From assembly GCA_019314085.1 (NCBI GenBank), contig JAFCZZ010000556.1:1-5371 (forward strand): a stretch of 5,371 nt of DNA, in the 5' to 3' direction. The notes beneath the pieces were generated by a model, which was not told the DNA's origin, searched no databases, and saw only the letters and a program-made list of their open reading frames with translations. The position numbers and the translations under genes were made by a program. The stretch's first letter is position 1; the number at the start of each line of letters is the position of its first letter. Of this stretch, positions 1-5,311 are shown piece after piece. This stretch comes from Deltaproteobacteria bacterium. GTDB taxonomy: Bacteria; Desulfobacterota; Syntrophia; Syntrophales; UBA2210.

Positions 1-1
1 C

Positions 2-310
2 GTCACCCCCGGGGTTATTCTGATTGAAGCGATGGCGCAGACGGGGGTTGTCGCCTTCGGCATATACCTGCTCATGCGGCAGGGGATGCCCTCCGACCGG
101 ATCAAACAGATGGTTACCCTTTTTGCCATGGTTGATGACTGTGAATTTAACGCCGTCGTAGCTCCCGGAGAACGGGTTATTATCAGGGGTGAAAAGATCT
201 ATCTTCGCAGGGGAAATCTAAAGACGAAGGTCAGTATGGAGCGGGAGTACGGGGAGTTTGTCTGCTCCGGGACACTGACCGACAGAGGAGTTGATTCTCA
301 TGAAACATAG
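2..310 (+). CDS. FabZ-like 3-hydroxyacyl-ACP dehydratase, C-terminal part (5' end outside window)
   Basis: The open frame enters from the left edge (first full codon at position 2) and stops at 308-310, giving about 102 visible residues. The visible start, TPGVILIEAMAQ, is the central-helix signature of FabZ-type hotdog dehydratases, in which the Glu of EAMAQ is a catalytic residue. Further on, a stretch around VDDCEFNAVVAPGERV matches the usual FabZ pattern of FxxxVxPGD before the last strands. The catalytic His region lies upstream, outside the window, so activity cannot be judged. FabZ enzymes remove water from 3-hydroxyacyl-ACP in the cytoplasm. The gene overlaps the next start codon by 11 nt, so the two are probably co-translated. 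It is more likely a pathway-specific paralogue than the housekeeping fabZ, given its neighbours; that is an inference. Confidence 0.8.
   Translation, partial: VTPGVILIEAMAQTGVVAFGIYLLMRQGMPSDRIKQMVTLFAMVDDCEFNAVVAPGERVIIRGEKIYLRRGNLKTKVSMEREYGEFVCSGTLTDRGVDSHET
285..290 (+). promoter_or_regulatory. Ribosome binding site for the ketoacyl synthase
   Basis: A purine-rich GAGGAG lies inside the end of the dehydratase gene, 9 nt before the ATG at 300. It decides the start. The in-frame TTG at 291 directly abuts this motif and would have no spacer, so the ATG is preferred. Confidence 0.65.
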
Positions 311-1577
311 GATTGTGATAACGGGGATGGGCGTTGTGGCGCCGAACGGTCACGGATTGATTGATTTTGAACAGGCCCTGCGCGAGGGGCGGTCGGGAGT
401 TCGATTTTTCCCCCGGCTGGAGGAACTGAAATTCGGCTGTCAGATAGGGGGGGCGCCGGAGGGGATCGATGAAATTCTCACGAGCTATTTCGACGAGGAA
501 ACCCTTCTCTCCATGAACCAGAACATCGGATACATATCCATAGCCGCCGTAGATGCGTGGCGCGATGCGGGGTTTGAGGTTCCCGGCGACGGCGATCCGG
601 TGGATTGGGAGACGGGCGCTATCCTCGGGTGCGGTATCGGGGGTATGGATACGATTACCGAAACAATTGTCCCCATGGTGAATGGGGGGAAGACGCGACG
701 TATGGGGAGCACGGTGGTCGAACGGGTTATGAACAGTGGGACAAGCGCCCGTGTGGGAGGACTGCTGGCCCTGGGAAACCAGGTGACATCAAACTCCTCC
801 GCCTGCAGCACCGGTACAGAGGCCATCGCCAACGCAGTGTGGAGGATCCGAACGGGGCTGGCAAAGAGAATGCTGGCAGGCGGGTCTGAAGGTCCCTCTC
901 CTTACGTATGGGCTGGATTCGATTCCATGCGTGTGATCGCGCGCAAGTTCAACGATCAACCGGAAAAGGGCTCCCGACCGATGAGCGCCTCGGCGAACGG
1001 TTTTGTTCCCGGTGCGGGAGGAGCCGTCCTGGTCCTTGAGGAACTGGAGACCGCCCGAGCCCGTGGAGCGAGGATCTACGCGGAGGTTCTTGGTGGAGTC
1101 GTCAACTGTGGCGGCCAGCGAAACGGTGGTAGCATGACTGCGCCGAACCCGGAAGGGGTCCAGGGCTGTATCAGGGGGGCGATAGCCGATGCGGGGATAT
1201 CCCCCGGTGAAATCGATGCCATTAACGGCCACCTGACCGCCACCTTTGCCGATCCTTCGGAGGTCGGGAACTGGTCGCAGGCCCTCGGTAGGGGTCCGGC
1301 CGATTTCCCTTATATCAACTCGACAAAATCGATGGTCGGACACTGCCTCGGAGCGGCGGGGGCGATCGAGAGCGTTGCCGTTGCACTGCAGCTGCAGAAG
1401 GGATTTCTCCACCCGTCTGTCAATTGCGAGGATGTGCATCCTGAGATTGAGGCCTTTGCGGATAAGATTCCTCAAACGGTCATGGAATATCCGAAGCTCA
1501 AGGTGATCGCCAAGGCCAGTTTCGGTTTTGGAGATGTGAACAGCTGCCTGATTTTCAAAAAGTGGGAAGATGCATAG
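300..1577 (+). CDS. FabF-like beta-ketoacyl-ACP synthase (KAS)
   Basis: This 425-residue protein is close to the usual 410-415 of FabF. KAS enzymes condense an acyl chain on their active-site Cys with malonyl-ACP, extending the chain by two carbons. The N terminus HRIVITGMGVVAPNG is the classic KAS opening. The nucleophile is Cys169 in NSSACSTGTEA. The two catalytic histidines are His311 (NGHLTATFADPSE) and His348 (STKSMVGHCLGAAGA), with Lys343 in the STKS motif. MTAPNPEG near residue 279 is also typical. The odd point is the first His motif: family members usually read HGTSTPxGD, whereas here Gly is Leu and the following Pro and Gly-Asp are changed. The catalytic set is intact, so it is probably active with altered substrate or ACP choice (inference). 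It starts inside the dehydratase gene and lies 48 nt before the ACP, consistent with one operon. Confidence 0.93.
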   Translation: MKHRIVITGMGVVAPNGHGLIDFEQALREGRSGVRFFPRLEELKFGCQIGGAPEGIDEILTSYFDEETLLSMNQNIGYISIAAVDAWRDAGFEVPGDGDPVDWETGAILGCGIGGMDTITETIVPMVNGGKTRRMGSTVVERVMNSGTSARVGGLLALGNQVTSNSSACSTGTEAIANAVWRIRTGLAKRMLAGGSEGPSPYVWAGFDSMRVIARKFNDQPEKGSRPMSASANGFVPGAGGAVLVLEELETARARGARIYAEVLGGVVNCGGQRNGGSMTAPNPEGVQGCIRGAIADAGISPGEIDAINGHLTATFADPSEVGNWSQALGRGPADFPYINSTKSMVGHCLGAAGAIESVAVALQLQKGFLHPSVNCEDVHPEIEAFADKIPQTVMEYPKLKVIAKASFGFGDVNSCLIFKKWEDA

Positions 1578-1590
1578 CCGGCCTTCGGCT
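1576..1590 (+). other. Short intercistronic hairpin after the KAS gene
   Basis: AGCCG at 1576-1580 pairs with CGGCT at 1586-1590 around a 5-nt loop, starting at the KAS stop codon. It has only five base pairs and no T-run behind it, so it is not a convincing terminator. It may modulate mRNA stability between KAS and ACP or be chance. Confidence 0.3.
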
Positions 1591-1612
1591 GATAACTATT
1601 ACTATACTACAT

Positions 1613-1619
1613 TAAGGAG
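1613..1619 (+). promoter_or_regulatory. Strong ribosome binding site for the ACP
   Basis: TAAGGAG sits 6 nt before the ATG at 1626. It is the best Shine-Dalgarno sequence in the window, fitting the high amount of ACP such pathways need. The region just upstream (1591-1612) is AT-rich, which would keep the site unfolded. Confidence 0.75.
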
Positions 1620-1625
1620 AAAATA

Positions 1626-1874
1626 ATGGACGAACAGAAAATTTTTCAGGAGATGGTTGCTATCTTAAGGCCGTACGTAAAGGACCCGTCATTGCTGGAA
1701 GGGGCAACAAAGGAGACTCACATACTCGATGATCTCAAGGTCAATTCCGCGCGTCTGGTCGATGTGATCATTAAGTGCGAGGATGCCTTTGACATCGAGA
1801 TTGATGACGATGATGCCGATCAGATCAGGACGATCGGGAATGCCGTGGACGTCATAAAGACTAAATTACAGTAA
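1626..1874 (+). CDS. Acyl carrier protein, divergent
   Basis: This small, acidic 82-residue protein has the length and helix pattern of an acyl carrier protein. ACPs carry the growing acyl chain on a phosphopantetheine arm attached to a Ser at the start of helix II. The modification site is Ser41 in DDLKVNSARLVDVII, followed by an amphipathic helix and the acidic stretch EDAFDIEIDDDDADQI, which corresponds to the usual EEEFDIEIPDEDAE region. Instead of the common Asp-Ser-Leu it has Asn-Ser-Ala, so it is unlikely to be the housekeeping AcpP. It lies between a KAS upstream and an acyltransferase and PPTase downstream, suggesting a dedicated carrier for this cassette. Modification by the adjacent PPTase is an inference. 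Confidence 0.9.
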   Translation: MDEQKIFQEMVAILRPYVKDPSLLEGATKETHILDDLKVNSARLVDVIIKCEDAFDIEIDDDDADQIRTIGNAVDVIKTKLQ

Positions 1875-1892
1875 GGTCATGGTAAGGTCATG
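1871..1892 (+). repeat. 11-bp perfect tandem duplication at the ACP/acyltransferase junction
   Basis: GTAAGGTCATG occurs twice head to tail, at 1871-1881 and 1882-1892. The first copy contains the ACP stop TAA (1872-1874). The second ends in the acyltransferase ATG (1890-1892). With a single copy, the ATG would lie 4 nt after the ACP stop, a normal coupled arrangement. The duplication adds an extra ATG at 1879 that opens a four-codon frame ending in TGA at 1891-1893, overlapping the acyltransferase ATG. Confidence 0.9.
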
Positions 1893-2038
1893 AATTGGAA
1901 AACACAATATCTGCTGCGCCTGCAGCACTTTCTGGGGAGGCTGTCCATTTTCGCTATCGCGCCCCTCACGCATCTGTTTGTAAGGGTGATGGGGTACCGT
2001 GTACGGGAGCTTCGAAGAGCGAGAAGGACGATCAGGCA

Positions 2039-2115
2039 CCTCTTTAAGGAACACAAGGGGCCATGGATTATATGCCCCTCTTTAAGGAACACAAGGGGCC
2101 ATGGATTATATGCCC
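2039..2115 (+). repeat. 38-bp perfect tandem duplication inside the acyltransferase gene
   Basis: Copy one spans 2039-2077 and copy two 2077-2115. The period is 38 and the match is 39 bases, sharing one C. There are no mismatches. Because 38 is not a multiple of three, it shifts the frame just before the HX4D motif. The repeated unit begins CCTCTTTAAGGAACAC and ends near GATTATATGCCC. Confidence 0.97.
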
Positions 2116-2634
2116 GAATCATCTGACCATGATAGATTCGGTAGTTCTTCAGTGCGCTATGGCGCCTCTCCACGGGTATATGGTCTGGTACCGACGATTT
2201 CCCTGGAACCTTCCGGAGCGTGCAAATTTTCAGAAGAATATCTTTCTGGCGGTTATTTGCTACCTGTCAAAGTGCATACCCATCAGCCGCGGAGGTGACC
2301 GGGGGAAGATAAAGGCCACCCTGGACAGGTGCGTCTATCTCCTGAAGAGAAGAGAGAGTCTGCTCATCTTTCCGGAGGGGGGACGTTCCCGAACGGGCCG
2401 GGTGGATGTGGAGAAGGCTTCCTACGGGGTGGGCCGTCTGGTGGCCAATGCTCCCCAGTGCCGGGTGATGTGCCTGTACCTCAGGGGGGACGGCCAGGAA
2501 ACATACGGCGGTATTCCCCGGTTTGGTGAGCGTTTTACCATGCAGATAGAGGCGTTTTCTCCCGAGATGGAGGGCAGAGGTCTGAAGGCGCAGAGGGATT
2601 GCGCACGGCAGATCGTGGAACGCCTGGCCCGGAT

Positions 2635-2640
2635 GGAGGA
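2635..2640 (+). promoter_or_regulatory. Ribosome binding site for the PPTase (supports a TTG start)
   Basis: GGAGGA lies inside the acyltransferase frame, 8 nt before the TTG at 2649. The spacing is good, there is no in-frame ATG or GTG nearby, and the GNDIVD motif begins at the third residue. Together these make TTG the likely start. Confidence 0.7.
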
Positions 2641-2648
2641 AGAGTATT

Positions 2649-3310
2649 TTGATAGGAAACGACATCGTGGATCTTATGGACCCTCAGGCAAGAGGGAAAA
2701 GTCTGGATATCCCCTTCATGGACAGGGTGTTCACGCCGGATGAGAAACGACTGATTCGAGGTAGCAGCGATCCGGACAGGGTGCTCTGGTCTCTGTGGGC
2801 GGGGAAGGAGACGGGATATAAGGCACTGCGCAGGCGGTATCCTGCCGTTTCTTCCGCTCCTCGGCGGTATGAGGTACGACTGTCTTGCACAGATGATACC
2901 GTGTCTGAATCGGGCACCGTTCACACGCCTTGTGGCCCGGTGGCCATCCGTTTTTGTATAACCGGTGATTATGTTCACTGTATCGGCGCGACGGCAGACG
3001 AAGAGATGGACGCCATCATCTGTGATGTCCGGAAGATACCCCGGGATCAGTCTTTATCCGATGGTGAATCGGCCTTTGTCCGTGAAATGGCGAAACGGTC
3101 CGTGAAATGGCGAAACGGAGCATATCGGCCTGCCTGGGCGAACGGCCGAAGGCCGTCGAGATTGTTCGCCCGGAGGAAGACCGCGGTCTTGCCCCTCCGG
3201 TGGTACGGATCGAGGGAAGAACCTCCGCTATCAATCTCAGCATGAGCCACGACGGCCGGTTTGCCGCCTGTGCATTTTCGGCATGCTATCCTCAATCGGA
3301 TACACCGTAA
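2649..3310 (+). pseudogene. 4'-phosphopantetheinyl transferase (AcpS/Sfp superfamily), frame broken by a 20-bp tandem duplication
   Basis: PPTases transfer the phosphopantetheine arm of CoA to the Ser of apo-ACP, using magnesium. The frame starts at TTG 2649 with IGNDIVDL, whose Asp5 is a metal ligand. WAGKETGYK at residues 50-58 is the WxxKExxxK signature, with Lys53 and Glu54. After about residue 145 a 20-bp tandem duplication shifts the frame. As it stands, the product ends at 3245 with a 198-residue protein carrying an unrelated Arg-rich tail. Removing one copy continues into a frame that ends at 3310 and contains INLSMSHDGRFAACAFS, the family's C-terminal strand motif, giving 213 residues. 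The truncated form keeps the metal and KE motifs but loses this last strand, so it is probably inactive or unstable (inference). Position beside the ACP suggests that ACP is its substrate. Confidence 0.85.
3078..3118 (+). repeat. 20-bp perfect tandem duplication inside the PPTase gene
   Basis: Copies lie at 3078-3098 and 3098-3118. The period is 20 and the match is 21 bases, sharing one G. The unit reads TCCGTGAAATGGCGAAACGG. Twenty is not a multiple of three, so the frame shifts by +2. The same peptide VREMAKRS precedes the break, and the correct continuation (ISACLGERPK) follows in another frame. Confidence 0.97.
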
Positions 3311-3405
3311 CCCCCTCTCTCTTTGATAAAGCCCCTTTTTTCATGAGGTCGCCGCCTTGAGACCGTGGCCGGCACAATTATATGGCGCATCCCTGCACGT
3401 CGAGC

Positions 3406-3434
3406 TTGACAGGGAAGGGAATCGTTTATACCAT
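3406..3434 (+). promoter_or_regulatory. Candidate sigma-70 promoter upstream of the MEMO-family gene
   Basis: A perfect TTGACA at 3406-3411 is followed, after 17 nt, by TACCAT (3429-3434, 4 of 6 to consensus). A perfect TATAAT also occurs at 3461-3466, but no good -35 lies 16-18 nt before it. Either would start transcription before the ATG at 3516. Use of TATAAT would place the start point beyond the alternative ATG at 3465. The rest of the spacer (3311-3515) shows no gene and no clear terminator. Confidence 0.45.
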
Positions 3435-3515
3435 ACCTGCATCTAAAAACGATTAGCGGATATAATGAATACACCTGTCAGGACTATATCGTGCATAACC
3501 CTTGTTGGGGGCGAG

Positions 3516-4436
3516 ATGGACACCATACGAAAGCCGATTATCGCGGGGACGTGGTATCCGGCGGATTCGTCGCGGCTGAGGGCTGATGTAGAGGGATACC
3601 TCGCCGATGCGCGGGTGGATGTTATTGATGGGAAGGTAGTGGGGGTTATTTCCCCCCATGCCGGGTACGTCTATTCGGGACAGGTTGCGGCTCATGCCTA
3701 CAAGGCCGCGCAGGGCGGGGCCTTTGATGCCGTAATTCTCATAGGACCGAGTCACCGGGCCTATTTCAAGGGAGCCTCCATATTTAACGGAGAGGGGTAT
3801 GAGACACCTCTGGGCATCGTCCCTGTTGACAGGGCGCTGGCCGACAATATAGCGGCGTACAGCAGTGGTGTGGTTTCGCTGGTTCCGGACGATCGCCTCC
3901 CGGAAAATTCTCTCGAGATCCAGGTGCCCTTTCTCCAGGTGGCCTTCGGTCCGATTCCCTTTGTTCCCATCCTGATGGGGACGCAGGACCTGGGTACCTG
4001 CAGGGCGGTGGCCGATGCGATCATACGGGCGGTGGGAGATGGCCGGGTGTTGCTGGTTGCCAGTTCCGATTTTTCTCATTACCATAGTTACGACAGGGCT
4101 GTTGAAATGGATTCGATGGCGCTTGGATATATTGAAAAGATGGATGCAGAGGGGTTCCTGCGGGGTATTGAAGACGCCAGATACGAGGCGTGCGGCGCCG
4201 GACCGGTGGTCGTAACAACCATGGTGACCAGGGCGATGGGGGCCGATACCGCCAGGATCCTGGAATATAAAAACTCCGGTGATATCACGGGGGATAAAAG
4301 CGGGGTCGTGGGGTACGCCGCCGTTGTCTTGTATCAAAAGAACGCAGGCGATATGGACCAGTGGGGGAATGCCGGGGATGGGTTTGACGAAACAGGAACA
4401 AGATCTGCTCCTGAAGATAGCACGGAAGAGTATTGA
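3516..4436 (+). CDS. amrB: AmmeMemoRadiSam system protein B (MEMO1 family)
   Basis: This 306-residue protein belongs to the MEMO1 family, related in fold to non-haem iron dioxygenases. Its exact reaction in bacteria is not established. The start MDTIRKPIIAGTWYPAD is the normal N terminus of the family, so ATG 3516 is chosen over the in-frame ATG at 3465. Putative metal-site residues are His48 (SPHAGYVYSG), His80 (GPSHRAYF) and His188 (SSDFSHYHSYD), with Cys226 in EACGAGPVVV. These fit the three His and one Cys of human MEMO1. The EHS motif usual before the IEVQLPFLQ-like segment is ENS here (Glu130-Asn131-Ser132). The family fold seems to end at GYAAVVLYQK (about 275). The final 31 residues are an extra tail that runs into the next gene, giving a 59-nt overlap. 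Its pairing with the A protein supports the call. Confidence 0.9.
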   Translation: MDTIRKPIIAGTWYPADSSRLRADVEGYLADARVDVIDGKVVGVISPHAGYVYSGQVAAHAYKAAQGGAFDAVILIGPSHRAYFKGASIFNGEGYETPLGIVPVDRALADNIAAYSSGVVSLVPDDRLPENSLEIQVPFLQVAFGPIPFVPILMGTQDLGTCRAVADAIIRAVGDGRVLLVASSDFSHYHSYDRAVEMDSMALGYIEKMDAEGFLRGIEDARYEACGAGPVVVTTMVTRAMGADTARILEYKNSGDITGDKSGVVGYAAVVLYQKNAGDMDQWGNAGDGFDETGTRSAPEDSTEEY

Positions 4437-4923
4437 GGCCGGTCTTACAGGGGAAGGGATACCCCCCCCGGAGATAAAGTCCGATACCCTGAAGGAAAAA
4501 ATGGGTGCTTTTGTCACGCTCAAGAAACAGGGCCGGTTGAGGGGTTGTATCGGGTTTATAGAGGGCAAAAAACCGCTTTATGAGACGGTTGAAGAAATGG
4601 CACGGGCGGCAGCCTTCAGGGACCCGCGGTTTCGACCCGTGCGGGAAGATGAACTCCGGCATCTGGATATAGAGATATCGGCCCTGACACCGCTCAAACA
4701 GATACACGATATCGATGAGATTGAGGTGGGGCGGCATGGGCTCTACCTTGTCAAGGGTTGCTGTTCCGGATTGCTCCTGCCGCAGGTTGCTACGGAATAT
4801 AACTGGGATAGAATGACATTTCTGAAAGAAACCTGCATGAAGGCAGGCTTACCTGAGGATGCGTGGAAGGATACGGACGCACAGATATTTATTTTTTCCG
4901 CACATGTATTCAGCGAAGGGTAG
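4378..4923 (+). CDS. amrA: AmmeMemoRadiSam system protein A (AMMECR1 family)
   Basis: This 181-residue AMMECR1-domain protein has the strongly conserved motif LRGCIG at residues 54-59, then AAAFRDPRFRPV (about 77-88), LDIEISALTPL (about 96-106), GLLLPQVA (131-138) and a C-terminal CMKAGLP. The biochemical role is unknown. In many bacteria and archaea it is encoded beside MEMO-family protein B and a radical SAM enzyme, and here B is directly upstream. The start is chosen at ATG 4378, with GGGGGA at 4363-4368 as a plausible ribosome site 9 nt before it. ATG 4369, three codons earlier, is possible but abuts that motif. The gene overlaps protein B by 59 nt in another frame, suggesting translational coupling. 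No terminator is visible after the stop. Confidence 0.92.
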   Translation: MGLTKQEQDLLLKIARKSIEAGLTGEGIPPPEIKSDTLKEKMGAFVTLKKQGRLRGCIGFIEGKKPLYETVEEMARAAAFRDPRFRPVREDELRHLDIEISALTPLKQIHDIDEIEVGRHGLYLVKGCCSGLLLPQVATEYNWDRMTFLKETCMKAGLPEDAWKDTDAQIFIFSAHVFSEG

Positions 4924-4970
4924 ATAGTGATGTATTTTTCTCTTAAACCGCGATTTTTGATAAAAACTTC

Positions 4971-4997
4971 TTGACAAATACATCTTTTATATTTAAT
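4971..4997 (+). promoter_or_regulatory. Probable promoter of the tRNA operon
   Basis: A perfect TTGACA (4971-4976) is followed after 15 nt by TTTAAT (4992-4997, 5 of 6 to consensus) and then a GC-rich stretch GTCCCGG, the kind of discriminator common at stable-RNA promoters under stringent control. It lies in an AT-rich gap and would give a leader of roughly 100 nt before the first tRNA. The 181-nt spacer from 4924 to 5104 holds no supported gene. Within the leader, AGGGGAGTCG (5015-5024) recurs with one change at 5038-5047. Confidence 0.6.
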
Positions 4998-5104
4998 GTC
5001 CCGGTTTCTATTTAAGGGGAGTCGAGCGCGTTTTTTCAGGGGTGTCGGGGTGTGATTGATCCGCGCTATAGCTTAAAATCCCTGTAGTATAAATAAGTTA
5101 ACGT

Positions 5105-5180
5105 GCTGGCGTAGCTCAATTGGTAGAGCAGCTGATTTGTAATCAGCAGGTCGCGGGTTCGAGTCCCATCGCCAGCTCCA
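5105..5180 (+). tRNA. tRNA-Thr (anticodon TGT)
   Basis: The 76-nt cloverleaf has a 7-bp acceptor stem GCTGGCG/CGCCAGC, D arm GCTC...GAGC and anticodon stem GCTGA/TCAGC around the loop TTTGTAA, giving anticodon TGT. It has a TTCGAGT T-loop and an encoded CCA end. The T stem GCGGG/CCCAT contains one C-A mismatch and a G-T wobble at its outer end. It is first in a tRNA cluster and reads ACA codons. Confidence 0.96.
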
Positions 5181-5198
5181 GTTACTGCTGAATAGCGT

Positions 5199-5283
5199 GG
5201 AGGGGTTCCCGAGTGGTCAAAGGGAGCAGACTGTAAATCTGCCGGCGAAGCCTACGGAGGTTCAAATCCTCCCCCCTCCACCA
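5199..5283 (+). tRNA. tRNA-Tyr (anticodon GTA)
   Basis: The 85-nt class II tRNA has acceptor stem GGAGGGG/CCCCTCC, anticodon loop CTGTAAA with GTA, and a long variable arm. The T stem GGAGG/CCTCC is perfect around TTCAAAT, and the CCA end is encoded. It starts 18 nt after tRNA-Thr, consistent with one transcript. Confidence 0.96.
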
Positions 5284-5311
5284 TATTTTTGTCATATTGG
5301 GTTTTTATGAG

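Larger units (their letters stand above)
1890..2743 (+). pseudogene. PlsC-type acyltransferase (1-acylglycerol-3-phosphate acyltransferase family), frame broken by a 38-bp tandem duplication
   Basis: The first frame (1890-2126) encodes an N-terminal membrane-associated segment and then runs out of frame. The second frame (open from 2063 to 2743) encodes the rest. Both contain LFKEHKGPWIICP because 38 bp are duplicated in tandem. Removing one copy joins them into a 271-residue protein. This has the family HX4D motif at His65-Asp70 (NHLTMIDS), IPISRG near 117-122 and the FPEGxRS motif at 148-154 (FPEGGRS). Such enzymes move an acyl chain from acyl-ACP or acyl-CoA onto a lipid hydroxyl at the inner membrane. 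Next to an ACP it probably uses ACP-bound chains (inference). The last 30 or so residues overlap the PPTase gene out of frame and are rich in Arg and Gly, so the original stop may have been earlier. The second frame alone, from ATG 2063, would keep all catalytic motifs. Confidence 0.85.

Noticed and set aside
353..368. GATT repeated three times near the KAS start
   Set aside because: It is in frame, encodes a normal stretch of the protein and causes no frame change, so it is not comparable with the three larger duplications.
1387..1398. CTGCAGCTGCAG palindrome in the KAS gene
   Set aside because: It encodes Leu-Gln-Leu-Gln within a well-conserved helix and is likely a codon-choice coincidence.
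789..1475. A 228-codon open frame on the minus strand
   Set aside because: It is antisense to the catalytic part of the ketoacyl synthase, is Arg-rich and has no recognisable domain, so it is a shadow.
1603..1608. TATACT as a -10 box before the ACP
   Set aside because: No acceptable -35 lies 16-18 nt upstream and there is no extended -10; the gene is better explained as part of the operon.
3311..3350. A terminator after the PPTase (T-run at about 3336-3341)
   Set aside because: No stable hairpin precedes the T-run on either strand; the C-rich stretch before it lacks a G-rich partner.
4279..4377. Upstream extension of the AMMECR1 frame
   Set aside because: The extra residues lie in the MEMO-family coding sequence in another frame and show no family similarity; the AMMECR1 domain begins after ATG 4378.
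3453..4568. A 371-codon open frame on the minus strand
   Set aside because: It lies opposite the MEMO-family and AMMECR1 genes, is rich in Pro, Arg and Ile as expected for an antisense shadow, has no recognisable motif, and its sense strand has clear family motifs.
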